Shown: piece by piece, positions 34,444-46,220 of the stretch
How the letters are laid out: each line of letters opens with the position of its first letter
How positions within the stretch are numbered: position 1 is the stretch's first letter
Assembly: GCA_003605175.1 (NCBI GenBank)
Contig: QWDA01000012.1
Coordinates: forward strand, 1-64,000
Origin: Paracoccaceae bacterium
GTDB lineage: Bacteria > Pseudomonadota > Alphaproteobacteria > Rhodobacterales > Rhodobacteraceae
Reading direction: 5' to 3'
Length of the DNA: 64,000 nt
Program-made: the position numbers and the translations under genes
Notes under the pieces: generated by a model
The model's database searches: none
The model's input: the letters and a program-made list of their open reading frames with translations, nothing else
What the model was told of the DNA's origin: nothing

Positions 34444-35381
34444 ACGGTGGACCAGAAATACCGGGTGAGATGGAAGAAGATCGGCGCCGAGAACAGGACC
34501 GAATCGAGCCGGTCGAGAAACCCGCCATGGCCGGCGATCAGGTGGCCCCAATCCTTCACGCCCCGGTCGCGCTTGATCGCCGACATCACGAGCCCGCCAA
34601 GGAACCCCGCGAGCGTCATCGCCGCCGACATCGCGGCGGCCTGCAAGGGCGAGAACGGCGTGATCCACCAGAGTGCCGCGCCGACGAGCGTGGCCGACGC
34701 CGCACCGCCGATCAGGCCCTCCCAGGTCTTCGATGGCGAGAGCGCGGGCGCGACCTTGTGGCGCCCGAGGAGCTTGCCCCAAGTGTATTGCAAGACGTCG
34801 GAAAGCTGCACGACGATCACCAGGAAGGCGATCAGGAGGATGTTGCGGCCCTCGTATCCCGGGATCTGCAGGGTCAGGAGCGCCGGCACATGGGAGGCGC
34901 AATAGACGCAGATCATCAGCGCCCACTGGGTTTCGGACATCCGGACGAGGATGTTCCTGGTGTCGCCCTGCAGCACCGCGAGCACCGGCAGGAGCAGGAA
35001 GGCATAGACCGGGATGAAGATCGAGTAGAGCCCGTACCAGTCGGTCCAGATCAGCCAGTACTGCGCCGGCAGGATCGCGAAGAAGGCGGTGGCGATGGCC
35101 CAATGGTCGGCAGCGCGGCGGGTGGTGAGGGTGATGAATTCGCGCAAGGCCGCGAAGGAGCAGAGCGCGAACAAGAGGACCACGCCTGCGCGGCCCGCGA
35201 GGAAGGCGATGCCGAGAAGCGCGGCCATCGCCCACCAAGCGTAGATCCGGGCGTTCAGGTTTTCAATCGTCGGCGTCGGCCCGTTCCGGCGCTTCAGCCC
35301 CTCGCCGATTGCCGTGGCCACGGTGAGAAGGCCGAGAACACCAAGAAGCAGCCAGACGAGATGCGTGTCCGCGCCGGTCAT
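34440..35381 (-). CDS. Phosphatidate cytidylyltransferase (CdsA family, YnbB-like)
   Basis: 313 residues with about eight helices. The CDS signature is intact near the C-terminus: SAIKRDRGVKDWGHLI followed by HGGFLDRLDS. SPSKTWEG, the conserved cytosolic motif, is also present. The enzyme makes CDP-diacylglycerol from phosphatidate and CTP. It is probably a second copy dedicated to this cassette, because the housekeeping cdsA normally sits between uppS and dxr. It overlaps the acyltransferase gene by 4 nt. Confidence 0.88.
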   Translation of the reverse strand: MTGADTHLVWLLLGVLGLLTVATAIGEGLKRRNGPTPTIENLNARIYAWWAMAALLGIAFLAGRAGVVLLFALCSFAALREFITLTTRRAADHWAIATAFFAILPAQYWLIWTDWYGLYSIFIPVYAFLLLPVLAVLQGDTRNILVRMSETQWALMICVYCASHVPALLTLQIPGYEGRNILLIAFLVIVVQLSDVLQYTWGKLLGRHKVAPALSPSKTWEGLIGGAASATLVGAALWWITPFSPLQAAAMSAAMTLAGFLGGLVMSAIKRDRGVKDWGHLIAGHGGFLDRLDSVLFSAPIFFHLTRYFWSTV

Positions 35382-36019
35382 GCCGGATCCTCCCCTACGG
35401 GTTTCAGGGCCAGCAAGGCGGCGCGGGCGCGGGCGAGGAAGGTCTCGCGCGTCTCGCCGGCCTCGCGGCGCATCGCGGCACCGAAGGTGACGGTGCAGAG
35501 AAGCGGGATCGGGATCACCTTGCCCTTGGGCATCACCGAGTTGAGATTCTCGATCCAGACCGGCACCAGGTCCACCCCCGGGCGTTTCTCGGCGATGTTG
35601 TAGATCCCGCTCTTGAACGGCAGGAGCGGATCCTCGGTCATGTTGCGCGTGCCCTCGGGGAAGATGATCAAGGAGGCGCCTTCGTCGATGGCGGCGAGGA
35701 TCGTCTCCATCGGATCCTCGCTGCGCGCCTCCTTGCGCCGGTCGATCAGGACGGCGTTGAACACGTCGCGGCCGATGAAGCTCTTGAGCCCCGAGGCGAG
35801 CCAGTAGTCGCTCCCCGCCACCGGCCTCGTGGTTCGGCGGAGCGCGGGGGGCAGCACCGTCCAGACCAGGATGAAATCGCCGTTCGAGGTATGGTTCGCG
35901 AAATAGACACGCTGGACCGGTTCGGGCCCGACACCCTCCCAGATCGCGCGGACGGCGGTGATGAAGCGGGCGAAGAGCAGGATCGCACCGCCGGTGAGAC
36001 TCGCGAGGAGCGGGCGCAT
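35378..36019 (-). CDS. 1-acyl-sn-glycerol-3-phosphate acyltransferase (PlsC family)
   Basis: 213 residues. The acyltransferase motifs are NHTSNGD (the H-x4-D block, about residues 42-48) and FPEGTR (about 119-124), followed by PFKSGIY. It would acylate lysophosphatidate at the membrane and feed the CDP-DAG synthase encoded directly after it. One N-terminal hydrophobic segment (GGAILLFARFITAV) may anchor it. First gene of the cassette. Confidence 0.85.
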   Translation of the reverse strand: MRPLLASLTGGAILLFARFITAVRAIWEGVGPEPVQRVYFANHTSNGDFILVWTVLPPALRRTTRPVAGSDYWLASGLKSFIGRDVFNAVLIDRRKEARSEDPMETILAAIDEGASLIIFPEGTRNMTEDPLLPFKSGIYNIAEKRPGVDLVPVWIENLNSVMPKGKVIPIPLLCTVTFGAAMRREAGETRETFLARARAALLALKPVGEDPA

Positions 36020-36046
36020 GGCCGGTCCCTCAGGCGCGGCCGGGCG

Positions 36047-36655
36047 TCACGCCCGTTCCATCGCCAGCCGCCCGGCAAGGGCGGCGAAGGAGATCGCGAA
36101 GGCCCGGCGGAACCAGGCCATCGCCCGTTCGGAGCCCAGCACGCGCGCGCGCATCGTGCCGGCTGCCAGCGCGTAGAGCGCGAAGACGGCGAACGTGGTG
36201 CCGACGAAGACGAGGCCCAGTTCGACCAGCCGGGCGCTCGCATCGGGCGCGTCGGCGGGCAGGAATTGCGGCAGGAAGGCCATGAAGAAGATCGGCAGCT
36301 TGGGATTGAGCAGGTTGAGCAGGACGCCGCGCCAGACGATCCGTCCGTCGGAGGCCCGTTTCGAAGGCTCTACGGCGAGCGCGCCGGTTCCCTTCAGCAT
36401 GCCCCAGGCCATCCAGAGCATATACCCTACCCCGAGCCACTTGATGGTCTGGAACAGCAACGCCGAGGCGTAAAGAACCGCCGCCAGCCCGGCCATGGCG
36501 AAGCCGAGATGGACCGCCGTGCAGATCGTGCAGCCAAGCGCGGCCAGGAGCCCTGCGCGGATGCCGGCACCGAGCGAGACCGACAGCGTATAAATCACGC
36601 CGATCCCCGGCGCGAGGCAGACGAGGATCACGGTGGCAAGGTATTCGGGCGACAT
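36047..36655 (-). CDS. LysE/RhtB family exporter
   Basis: 202 residues, six helices. The early PG motif (CLAPGIGVIYTLSVSLGAG) and the central LLNLLNPKLPIFFMAFLPQFL are hallmarks of the LysE/RhtB amino-acid efflux family. ATG 36655 follows GGAGGTGCCGCC. It lies 27 nt upstream of the acyltransferase gene on the same strand, so a common transcript is possible. Substrate unknown. Confidence 0.87.
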   Translation of the reverse strand: MSPEYLATVILVCLAPGIGVIYTLSVSLGAGIRAGLLAALGCTICTAVHLGFAMAGLAAVLYASALLFQTIKWLGVGYMLWMAWGMLKGTGALAVEPSKRASDGRIVWRGVLLNLLNPKLPIFFMAFLPQFLPADAPDASARLVELGLVFVGTTFAVFALYALAAGTMRARVLGSERAMAWFRRAFAISFAALAGRLAMERA

Positions 36656-36711
36656 TGGCGGCACCTCCGGCGGCGACCATCGGTCCGGTCGGGGGGGAAG
36701 GTCAACCGATT

Positions 36712-37665
36712 TCAGACGGGCTCGCGCAGGACCCGGGGCACCTTGAACTCGACCCGCTCCACCGCCGTCTCGACCCGCTCCACCGTGACGTCGTAGCGGT
36801 CGCGGAAGGCGTCGATCACCTCGTCGACCAGCACCTCGGGCGCGCTCGCCCCGGCGGTGATGCCCACGGCCTTCGCCCCCTCGAGTGCGCGCCAGTCGAT
36901 ATCGGTCGCGCGCTGGACGAGCTGGGCATAGCCGCAGCCCGCGCGGCGGCCGACCTCGACCAGGCGCTTGGAATTCGACGAGTTCGGCGCGCCGATCACC
37001 AGCATCGCGTCGATCTTCGGCGCCATCGCCTTCACCGCCTCCTGGCGGTTGGTTGTGGCGTAGCAGATGTCTTCCTTGTGCGGGCCGACGATCTTCGGGA
37101 AACGGGCCTGGAGCGCGGCGACGATCTCGGCGGTATCGTCCACCGAGAGCGTGGTCTGGGTGACGAAGGCGAGCCGCTCGGGATCGCGCACTGCGACATG
37201 GGCCACGTCCTCGACCGTTTCGACGAGGAGCACTTCGCCCTCGGGGAGCTGGCCCATGGTCCCCTCGGTCTCGGGGTGGCCGGCATGGCCGATCATGATC
37301 ATCTGGAGCCCGTTCGCGTGGTGGCGCTCGGCCTCGATATGGACCTTGGACACCAGCGGGCAGGTGGCGTCCACATAGACCATCTCGCGCCGCGCGGCCT
37401 CGGCCGGAACGGCCTTGGGTACGCCATGGGCCGAGAAGATCACCGGCCGGTCTCCGGGGCAGTCGGCAAGATCCTCCACGAAGACCGCGCCCATCTCGCG
37501 CAACCCGTCCACCACGTAGCGGTTATGGACGATCTCGTGCCGCACATAGACCGGCGGGCCCCATTTCTCGAGCGCCATCTCGACGATCTTGACGGCGCGG
37601 TCGACGCCCGCGCAGAAGCCGCGCGGCGCGGCGAGATAGAGGGTGAGGGGCTGGTGCTCGGTCAT
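36712..37665 (-). CDS. ispH: 4-hydroxy-3-methylbut-2-enyl diphosphate reductase
   Basis: 317 residues. IspH carries out the last step of the MEP pathway, reducing HMBPP to IPP and DMAPP with a [4Fe-4S] cluster. The three cluster cysteines are visible in [22 protein letters not shown] and [13 protein letters not shown], and the substrate-binding [12 protein letters not shown] is intact. HEIVHN and SAHGVP are also conserved. Standard length. Confidence 0.97.
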   Translation of the reverse strand: MTEHQPLTLYLAAPRGFCAGVDRAVKIVEMALEKWGPPVYVRHEIVHNRYVVDGLREMGAVFVEDLADCPGDRPVIFSAHGVPKAVPAEAARREMVYVDATCPLVSKVHIEAERHHANGLQMIMIGHAGHPETEGTMGQLPEGEVLLVETVEDVAHVAVRDPERLAFVTQTTLSVDDTAEIVAALQARFPKIVGPHKEDICYATTNRQEAVKAMAPKIDAMLVIGAPNSSNSKRLVEVGRRAGCGYAQLVQRATDIDWRALEGAKAVGITAGASAPEVLVDEVIDAFRDRYDVTVERVETAVERVEFKVPRVLREPV

Positions 37666-37840
37666 GGGCCAGACCTATGCCGAAGCGTGCAGCAGGTCCA
37701 GCGCCCGGGGCCGAACGACATGCGCCCGGCTTCGCGAACGGAAGGCCGGGTCATGCACTCGGCAGTCTTGTCATACTGTCGGCTGGCGCCGCAGTCCTTC
37801 CTCGGGACTGCCCGCGATCTGCCGCCCGGAGCGTCGGGTG

Positions 37841-37864
37841 GGTGACGGGGCGAACCCCGTCACC
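37841..37864 (-). terminator. Hairpin terminator of the NYN gene
   Basis: On the minus strand GGTGACGGGG-TTCG-CCCCGTCACC is a perfect 10-bp stem capped by a UUCG tetraloop, starting 4 nt after the stop at 37868. It is very stable, but no U-tract follows. Confidence 0.75.
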
Positions 37865-37867
37865 GTC

Positions 37868-38449
37868 TCATTGTTCGGCCGATTCCCGCTGGCGGGTGTC
37901 TTCGCCGCCCCCGCGGGAATCCCGCGGCGGGCGCCCGATCACTTCCTTGAGCTCGTCGAGCTCGATGAAGTTGTCGGCCTGACGGCGCAGTTCGTCGGCG
38001 ATCATCGGCGGGCTCGAGCGGATGGTCGAAACCACCGAAACCCGAACCCCCTGGCGTTGCAGGCTCTCGATCAGCGGCCGGAAGTCTCCGTCGCCCGAGA
38101 ACAGCACGATATGATCGACCCGCGGTGCCAGCTCCATGGCATCGACCGTCAGCTCGATATCCATGTTGCCCTTCACCTTGCGGCGTCCCTGGCTGTCGGT
38201 GAACTCCTTCGCGGGCTTGGTCACCATGGTGAAGCCGTTGTAGTGGAGCCAGTCGACGAGGGGACGGATGGGGGAGTAGTCGTCGTTTTCCAGAAGCGCC
38301 GTGTAATAGAACGCCCTGAGAAGCTTGCCGCGGCGCATGAATTCCTGCCGCAACAGCTTGTAGTCGATGTCGAACCCGAGCGCCTTGGCTGCGGCGTACA
38401 GATTCGATCCATCGATGAACAGCGCGAGCCGTTCGTCCCTATAAAACAT
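37868..38449 (-). CDS. NYN domain protein (LabA/DUF88 family)
   Basis: 193 residues. The NYN (PIN-like) nuclease fold shows as LALFIDGSNLYAAAK at the N-terminus, KGNMDIELTVDAM in the middle and HIVLFSGDGDFRPLIE later; the Asp residues in these motifs form the expected metal site. The family acts on RNA or is otherwise regulatory. The C-terminal 20 residues are polar and disordered. I use ATG 38449; a TTG one codon upstream is possible. It is divergent from folK with a 95-nt intergenic region. Confidence 0.85.
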   Translation of the reverse strand: MFYRDERLALFIDGSNLYAAAKALGFDIDYKLLRQEFMRRGKLLRAFYYTALLENDDYSPIRPLVDWLHYNGFTMVTKPAKEFTDSQGRRKVKGNMDIELTVDAMELAPRVDHIVLFSGDGDFRPLIESLQRQGVRVSVVSTIRSSPPMIADELRRQADNFIELDELKEVIGRPPRDSRGGGEDTRQRESAEQ

Positions 38450-38544
38450 CAAGTCTTTCCTTCCGATCCTTGGCTCTCCGGTCGCGAAATGCGAGTGGTG
38501 GTCGACAATGACCGGCAGAGCCTGAGTGAAAATAATTAGAAATC

Positions 38545-39144
38545 ATGTTGGATCAACTATCCATCCCTAACAGACCGCAACGACCTATACTTTTGGCCAT
38601 GGGATCAAACATCCCTCACCATAGCATGAATCCGCGCGAGATTCTTCTGCAATCCCTTGAGGTTCTTAGAGGTCGCGGCCTCTGGATCCGGGCCGCGAGC
38701 CGGCTCTACAGCACCCCCTGCTTTCCTCCAGGTGCTGGAGAAAACTACGTTAACGCCGCCGCAGCAATGGAAACGGACCTGCCACCTCGCGAGATATTGA
38801 ACACGCTGCACGCGGTAGAGGCCGATTTCGGGCGCCAGCGGGTGCAACGCTGGGGCAGCCGGGTGCTCGATCTCGACCTGCTTGCGGTGGGCGATGAGGT
38901 TTTGCCCGACAGGGCCGGATTCGAGGCCTGGCGAGGACTTTCGCTCGAGCGGCAGCGGCAGGAGGCACCGGACGAACTGATCCTGCCGCATCCCAGGCTG
39001 CACGAGCGCGGCTTCGTCCTCGTTCCCCTCGCCGACGTCGCACCGGATTGGCGGCATCCGGTTCTGGGCCGGACGGTGGCCGAGATGCTTGCCGCGCTGC
39101 CGCCCGAAGCGCTCGAGGACATCGTTCCGCTCGACGCGCCGTGA
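38545..39144 (+). CDS. folK: 2-amino-4-hydroxy-6-hydroxymethyldihydropteridine pyrophosphokinase
   Basis: 199 residues. HPPK transfers pyrophosphate from ATP to 6-hydroxymethyl-dihydropterin in folate synthesis. Signatures are LLAMGSNI near the start, YSTPCFPPG, NYVNAAA and RWGSRVLDLDLLAVGDE. The first 18 residues precede the usual family start (MGSN), so ATG 38599 is an alternative. The 5' quarter of the gene is AT-richer than the rest. Confidence 0.9.
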   Translation: MLDQLSIPNRPQRPILLAMGSNIPHHSMNPREILLQSLEVLRGRGLWIRAASRLYSTPCFPPGAGENYVNAAAAMETDLPPREILNTLHAVEADFGRQRVQRWGSRVLDLDLLAVGDEVLPDRAGFEAWRGLSLERQRQEAPDELILPHPRLHERGFVLVPLADVAPDWRHPVLGRTVAEMLAALPPEALEDIVPLDAP

Positions 39145-39204
39145 ACCGTTCGCCATGGTCCGGAGCAGACCCCGCGCCAGGCCACCCAAAGGTCGGTTTT
39201 TGCC

Positions 39205-39233
39205 TTGTGTTCCCGCTGTCAAGCTCTTATCTA
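39205..39233 (+). promoter_or_regulatory. Candidate sigma-70-type promoter of rpoZ
   Basis: TTGTGT (39205-39210) and TATCTA (39228-39233) are separated by exactly 17 nt. Transcription would begin near 39240, giving a leader of about 35 nt before the rpoZ start. Confidence 0.45.
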
Positions 39234-39274
39234 ACGGGCTTCGAGACTTCCCGGCAGCAGATTGGAGAAGCTGA

Positions 39275-39631
39275 ATGGCCCGCGTGACGGTCGAAGATTG
39301 CGTTGACAAGGTCCCGAACCGGTTCGAGCTGGTGATGCTCGCCGCACATCGGGCGCGGGAGATTTCCGCCGGCGCGCCGCTCACGATCGACCGCGACAAC
39401 GACAAGAACCCGGTCGTGTCCCTGCGCGAGATCGCGGAGGAAACCCAGCAGGCCGGGGATCTGCGCGAGCGGATGATCGAAAGCCACCAGACCCAGATCG
39501 AAGTCGACGAGCCCGAGGAAGACGCGATGGCGCTCCTGATGGGCCAGGCCGAGCAGGACCGGCCCGCAGACGACGACATGTCTGAAGAGAAACTGCTTCG
39601 CGCGCTGATGGAAGCGCAGGAGCGGCAATAA
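39275..39631 (+). CDS. rpoZ: RNA polymerase omega subunit
   Basis: 118 residues. [28 protein letters not shown] is the conserved omega N-terminus, and VSLREIAEE follows. Omega supports RNA polymerase assembly and forms one of the ppGpp-binding sites. The C-terminal half is acidic and variable. The next gene is the (p)ppGpp synthetase rsh, 32 nt downstream, so the two are likely co-transcribed. Confidence 0.96.
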   Translation: MARVTVEDCVDKVPNRFELVMLAAHRAREISAGAPLTIDRDNDKNPVVSLREIAEETQQAGDLRERMIESHQTQIEVDEPEEDAMALLMGQAEQDRPADDDMSEEKLLRALMEAQERQ

Positions 39632-39663
39632 CGACGGGGCAGGCACCCCGCTGGGCGGACCAG

Positions 39664-41784
<2,121 letters not shown>

Positions 41785-41805
41785 CCAGGAGCGGCAGTCA
41801 GCCAC

Positions 41806-42471
41806 GTGTTCAAACGACGTACGCCCCGGACCTATGCCGAGACCATCCAGCACATGGTCTATCCGCGCGGCGGCTGGTGGCGGGCGGCGATCTATGTCGT
41901 GCACCGTCTGCGCCGGCTGCCCGATCCGGCACACAAGATCAGCCGCGGGATCGCCTGCGGGGTGATCGCGAGCTTCACGCCGTTCTACGGGCTTCACTTC
42001 ATCACCGCCGCCGCGATCGCCTGGCTGATCGGCGGCAATCTCCTCGCGGCGATGCTGGCCACTTTCGTCGGCAACCCGATCACCTTCCCGGTCATCGCCA
42101 CGGTCTCCGTCGAATTCGGCACCTGGCTATTGGGCGAGCCTCCGGTGCCACCGCACGAGATCCTGCTAGGCTTCTCGCTCGCATCGGTGGAGATCTGGAG
42201 CAATTTTGCTGCGATGATCACACCCGGCGAGATGCATTGGCACGAAAGCGCCCGGTTCTTTTCACGGATCTTCCTGCCCTATCTCGTGGGCGGGATCCTC
42301 CCCGGCATCGCCTGCGGCACAGCGGCCTATTTCATGGCCAATCCGGTGATCGCCTCCTACCAAAAGGGGCGCATCAAGCGACTGAAGCTGCGATTCGAGG
42401 CCCGGCGGCGGGCGTTGGAGGCGGCGAAGGCGCGCAAGGCGGCGGCGGAAGAGAAGAGCGCGGGGGAGTGA
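41806..42471 (+). CDS. DUF2062 membrane protein
   Basis: 221 residues, three or four helices, with the DUF2062 pattern: a basic N-terminus, then [21 protein letters not shown]-like sequence, [18 protein letters not shown], and a basic, Ala-rich C-terminal tail. Start is a GTG at 41806, since no in-frame ATG lies between the rsh stop and here. Its stop overlaps the pdxJ start (TGATG), so it belongs to the same operon. Function unknown. Confidence 0.85.
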   Translation: MFKRRTPRTYAETIQHMVYPRGGWWRAAIYVVHRLRRLPDPAHKISRGIACGVIASFTPFYGLHFITAAAIAWLIGGNLLAAMLATFVGNPITFPVIATVSVEFGTWLLGEPPVPPHEILLGFSLASVEIWSNFAAMITPGEMHWHESARFFSRIFLPYLVGGILPGIACGTAAYFMANPVIASYQKGRIKRLKLRFEARRRALEAAKARKAAAEEKSAGE

Positions 42472-43220
42472 TGGCGGACCAAGGGAAGCTCAGACTGGGC
42501 GTGAATATCGACCATGTTGCGACGGTGCGGAACGCGCGCGGCGGCGCGGTGCCCGATCCGCTGCGGGCGGCGGCCCTGGCCGAGGAGGCGGGGGCGGACG
42601 GGATCACCGCGCATCTGCGCGAAGACCGCCGGCATATCTCGGACGCCGATATCGAAGGGCTCATGGCGCATCTGACGGTGCCGCTGAACTTCGAGATGGC
42701 GGCCACCGAGGAGATGCAGGCGATCGCGCTCCGGCACCAGCCGCACGCGGTCTGCATTGTGCCGGAGCGGCGCGAGGAACGGACCACCGAGGGGGGCCTG
42801 GAAGTGGCGCGGGAAGAGAACCGGCTCGCGCATTTCATCGCGCCCCTGCGCGAGGCCGGCTGCCGGGTCTCGATCTTCGTCGCCGCGGACGAACGTCAGG
42901 TCACGGCAGCACATCGGATCGGCGCGCAGGTGATCGAACTGCATACCGGGGCCTATTGCGACGCCCATGCCGACGGCCGGTTCGAGGCGCGCGATGCGGA
43001 ACTCGCCAAGCTGCGCGAGATGGCCGCCTGTGCCCATGCGCTGGGGCTCGAAGTCCATGCCGGGCACGGGCTTACCTATGATACGGTCGCGCCGGTCGCG
43101 GCGCTCCCGGAAGTGCGCGAGCTCAACATCGGGCATTTCCTGGTCGGAGAGGCGATCTTCCGCGGGCTGGCGCCGGCGATCCTGGAAATGCGCCGGATCA
43201 TGGACGATGCGCGGGGCTGA
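42471..43220 (+). CDS. pdxJ: Pyridoxine 5'-phosphate synthase
   Basis: 249 residues. PdxJ condenses 3-amino-2-oxopropyl phosphate with 1-deoxyxylulose 5-phosphate to form pyridoxine phosphate. [46 protein letters not shown] and [11 protein letters not shown] are all family signatures. Its ATG overlaps the previous stop by one base. Standard length. Confidence 0.97.
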   Translation: MADQGKLRLGVNIDHVATVRNARGGAVPDPLRAAALAEEAGADGITAHLREDRRHISDADIEGLMAHLTVPLNFEMAATEEMQAIALRHQPHAVCIVPERREERTTEGGLEVAREENRLAHFIAPLREAGCRVSIFVAADERQVTAAHRIGAQVIELHTGAYCDAHADGRFEARDAELAKLREMAACAHALGLEVHAGHGLTYDTVAPVAALPEVRELNIGHFLVGEAIFRGLAPAILEMRRIMDDARG

Positions 43221-43262
43221 GGCGGTGGACCGGCGCAACGTTCCGCCCGGACCCGCTGCGCC

Positions 43263-43877
43263 CTACTTGTCGACCTTGCCGCTCGGCACGTAGCTGTCTT
43301 CGACGACGCCCGGCCAGATCGGGCTGCCGCCGGTCGATATCCCGGTGCTGGCCCCGGTCGTACCGCTCCCGCCAAGCTCGGCCCGCGCCTCGTCCCAGGT
43401 CTCGTTCAACTTGTCCCAGGCCCGCGCGATCGGCCCCTTGCGGGCGGCCTCCGCGGCGCTGAGCGGCGGTGCACAGCGCCCTACGAGCCGCACCGTCGCG
43501 GGATTGTCGAAGCCCGGCCCCGGCGGTCGCGGCGGGAAGGTGCCGCGGCAGTCGATGCCGTCCGAGGTGCGCACGCCCGTGGCGAGGCCGTACTGGAAGG
43601 TAACGATCACATAGTTGTGGCTGTCGCCGAACTGCGGGTAGTACCAGCCCGGCAGGTTCTTCATGTCGCGATAGATGAACTCGGTCTGCCCGCCCTCGCG
43701 GACCTTCTGGCTCGGGTTGCCCCAGCGGGTGGCGAAGCCCGTTTCCGTCGTCACGCCGGGCTCGACGAAGAGCGCCATGGCGGTACGCGCCTCCGGCGTC
43801 GTGGCGACCTCGGTGTTCCAGGCGACGCCACCGCAGGCGGCGAGCATGAGGGCGGGGGCGAAGAGGGTGGCGCGCAT
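43263..43877 (-). CDS. Putative outer-membrane lipoprotein of unknown function
   Basis: 204 residues. The start at 43877 gives [17 protein letters not shown], a lipoprotein signal with lipobox LAAC. The mature protein has a small beta-rich region ([19 protein letters not shown]), two further Cys (IDCRGTF, GRCAPPL) and a Ser/Gly/Thr-rich tail. It lies between pdxJ and acpS on the opposite strand. I recognise no domain. Confidence 0.7.
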   Translation of the reverse strand: MRATLFAPALMLAACGGVAWNTEVATTPEARTAMALFVEPGVTTETGFATRWGNPSQKVREGGQTEFIYRDMKNLPGWYYPQFGDSHNYVIVTFQYGLATGVRTSDGIDCRGTFPPRPPGPGFDNPATVRLVGRCAPPLSAAEAARKGPIARAWDKLNETWDEARAELGGSGTTGASTGISTGGSPIWPGVVEDSYVPSGKVDK

Positions 43878-43987
43878 TCTGCGTAAGCTCCGGATCGCAT
43901 GACGGTCGGCAATTCCGCTACCAGCATTGCCTGACGAAATGGTTGATGGCGCTTGCAATGCCGTTCCCGGCTATCGCACAAGGGCGC

Positions 43988-44425
43988 ATGATCCTCGGCA
44001 TCGGCACCGATCTCTGCAATATAGAACGAATCCAGGGCGTTCTCGACCGCCACGGCGACCGGTTCCGCGACCGGGTGTTCACCGAGACCGAACAGCGCAA
44101 GGCCGAACGGCGGCGCGACACCGCGGGCACCTATGCCAAGCGCTGGGCGGCGAAGGAGGCCTGTTCCAAGGCGCTGGGCACCGGGCTGCGCATGGGCATC
44201 GCCTGGAAGGACATGGCGGTGTCGAACCTCCGGAGCGGTCAGCCGGTGATGCAGGTCACCGGCTGGGCGGCCGCGCGGTTGGCGGAGATGACGCCGCCCG
44301 GCCATGAGGCGGTGATCCACGTCACGCTCACCGACGACCATCCCTGGGCACAGGCCTTCGTGGTGATCGAGGCGCGCCTGGCCGACGACTGGGCAGACGA
44401 CGCGCCGGTGACATTCGAGCAGTGA
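43988..44425 (+). CDS. acpS: Holo-[acyl-carrier-protein] synthase
   Basis: 145 residues. AcpS transfers 4'-phosphopantetheine from CoA to acyl carrier protein. [15 protein letters not shown] holds the Mg-binding Asp, and [16 protein letters not shown] holds the catalytic Glu and Lys. The frame opens upstream at 43943, but 43988 is the conserved family start. It lies after pdxJ as usual, but the genes that normally follow (lepB, rnc, era) are absent; a trcR gene in opposite orientation comes next. Confidence 0.95.
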   Translation: MILGIGTDLCNIERIQGVLDRHGDRFRDRVFTETEQRKAERRRDTAGTYAKRWAAKEACSKALGTGLRMGIAWKDMAVSNLRSGQPVMQVTGWAAARLAEMTPPGHEAVIHVTLTDDHPWAQAFVVIEARLADDWADDAPVTFEQ

Positions 44426-44594
44426 CGGCCGGAAGGGGCCGCGCAGCCGTCCATCGCCAACCGGCCGCACCAGAAGCGCTTCAACTCTCGACGAGATCCA
44501 GCCGGCCGCGCCCCGGCCCCAACGCGATCAGACGTTCGCCGTCGCGCACCGGCCCGCCCACACTCGGTTTCCCGAATGCCGGGCGCCGGCGCCG

Positions 44595-45365
44595 TCAATC
44601 CTCGTCGTCTTCCTCGTCGCCGCCGGCGGGCAGGTTGAACAGGCTGTCGGCATCGATCAGCGTGTTGTCGCCGCGCACGTCGTCGTCATCGTCGTCGTCG
44701 TTGCTGCCGGTGAGCGAGAAGGTCTCGAGCCCCGAGATCGCCGTCGGAATCCGCGGCTCGGCGCTTTCCATGCCGAGGCTCTGCTCGGTCGAGACCAGCT
44801 TGCGGCGCTCGTCATCCGACATCACCTCGCCGTCGCGGGCCTTCTTGGCCGCGGCCTTCTGCACCGCCATGTCGAGCTCGGTCTGCTTGCACAGGCCCAG
44901 CGCCACCGGGTCGATCGGCTGGATGTTCGAGATGTTCCAATGCGTCCGCTCGCGGATCGACTGGATCGTCGGCTTGGTGGTGCCGACGAGCTTGGAGATC
45001 TGGCCGTCCGAAAGCTCCGGATGGAACTTCACCAGCCACAGGATCGAGGCCGGCCGGTCCTGCCGCTTGGACAGCGGCGTGTAGCGCGGGCCGCGGCGCT
45101 TCTCCTCGCCCACGGCGGCGGCGTTGAACTTCAGCTTCAGTCTGTGAATCGGGTTCTGTTCGGCGCGATCGATCTCGATCTGGTCGAGCTGGTTGTTCTG
45201 GATCGGGTCGAACCCCTTCACGCCCGCCGCGACATCGCCATCGGCGATGCCCTGGACTTCCAGCTCGTGCAATCCGCAGAAGTCCGCGATCTGCTTGAAG
45301 GTCAGCGTCGTGTTGTCCACGAGCCAGACGGCGGTGGCCTTCGCCATGATCGGTTTGTTCGTCAT
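44595..45365 (-). CDS. trcR: Cell-cycle transcriptional regulator TrcR (DUF1013)
   Basis: 256 residues matching the DUF1013/TrcR family of alphaproteobacteria: AKATAVWLVDNTTLTFKQIADFCGLHELEVQ at the N-terminus (helix-turn-helix region), SKLVGTTKPTIQSIRERTHWN in the centre, and an acidic C-terminal tail with a run of eight Asp. TrcR associates with RNA polymerase and with cell-cycle genes in this class. ATG 45365 has GAGGAGG eight bases upstream. Two GANTC sites lie 120-153 bases upstream. Confidence 0.9.
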   Translation of the reverse strand: MTNKPIMAKATAVWLVDNTTLTFKQIADFCGLHELEVQGIADGDVAAGVKGFDPIQNNQLDQIEIDRAEQNPIHRLKLKFNAAAVGEEKRRGPRYTPLSKRQDRPASILWLVKFHPELSDGQISKLVGTTKPTIQSIRERTHWNISNIQPIDPVALGLCKQTELDMAVQKAAAKKARDGEVMSDDERRKLVSTEQSLGMESAEPRIPTAISGLETFSLTGSNDDDDDDDVRGDNTLIDADSLFNLPAGGDEEDDED

Positions 45366-45484
45366 CCAGGGCCTCCTCGGGCAGATTTTTCCCGTGCCGT
45401 TTTAGCGGCCGGTTCTTGCGAACCTGTTCCTCGGTGTCGGGGAAGTGGCCGTTATATAGTGATCCCGGGAGGCGGAGAAAAGCG

Positions 45485-45518
45485 GAATCTCTCGCATGGG
45501 CCCGCCGGGCATTGATTC
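45485..45518. promoter_or_regulatory. Two GANTC (CcrM methylation) sites between trcR and the RNase gene
   Basis: GAATC at 45485-45489 and GATTC at 45514-45518 lie in the divergent intergenic region. GANTC is the CcrM methylation site that GcrA reads in alphaproteobacteria. A TATATA box at about 45455 could serve the trcR promoter. Confidence 0.4.
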
Positions 45519-45579
45519 GCGGAACGCCCGCGGCCATCAAGAGCCGATCCCCGGGAAGGAGAGACGCTTGGAAAGACAC

Positions 45580-46218
45580 ATGCGAGGATTGTGCCTGGCA
45601 GCGGCATTGACGGTCCTGCCGTTGTCCGCCCTGGCCGAGGGCGAGAAGCCGGGCGCGTTCGACTACTACGTCCTGTCGCTTTCCTGGTCGCCCAGCTGGT
45701 GCGCGACCGACGGCGACGCGCGCGGCTCGCCGCAATGCCGGGCGGGTGCGGGCTTCGGCTGGATCCTGCACGGGCTCTGGCCGCAATTCGAACGGGGCTG
45801 GCCGAGCTATTGCCGGGACGGCGCGCCGAACCCGTCGCGTGCCATGACCCGCGCCATGGCCGACATCACCGGCACCGACGGCCTGGCCTGGCACGCCTGG
45901 AACAAGCACGGCCGCTGCTCGGGCCTCTCGGCCGAAGAGTATTTCGCCACCGCACGCCGCGCCTACGACGCGGTGGTGCGCCCGCCGGTGTTCCGCGAAT
46001 TGGACGAACCGGTGCGGCTTCCCGCCTCGGTCGTCGAATCCGCGTTTCTCGAAGTCAACCCGGAGCTGGAAGCCGACATGGTCACCGTCACCTGCCGATC
46101 GGCCCGCATTTCCGAGGTCCGGATCTGCCTCACCCGCGATCTCGCCCCACGCCGCTGCGGCGCCGACGTGATCCGCGACTGCACCATGCGCGACGCGCTT
46201 TTCGCGCCGCTTCCTTAG
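45580..46218 (+). CDS. Ribonuclease T2 family protein, exported
   Basis: 212 residues. A signal peptide (MRGLCLAAALTVLPLSALAEG) directs it to the periplasm. Both catalytic segments are present: ILHGLWPQF (first His) and AWNKHGRCSG (second His-Lys-His region), and six or more Cys residues suggest disulfides. It should cut RNA with 2',3'-cyclic phosphate intermediates. I use ATG 45580; a TTG 12 nt upstream is a less likely start. Confidence 0.9.
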   Translation: MRGLCLAAALTVLPLSALAEGEKPGAFDYYVLSLSWSPSWCATDGDARGSPQCRAGAGFGWILHGLWPQFERGWPSYCRDGAPNPSRAMTRAMADITGTDGLAWHAWNKHGRCSGLSAEEYFATARRAYDAVVRPPVFRELDEPVRLPASVVESAFLEVNPELEADMVTVTCRSARISEVRICLTRDLAPRRCGADVIRDCTMRDALFAPLP

Positions 46219-46220
46219 CG

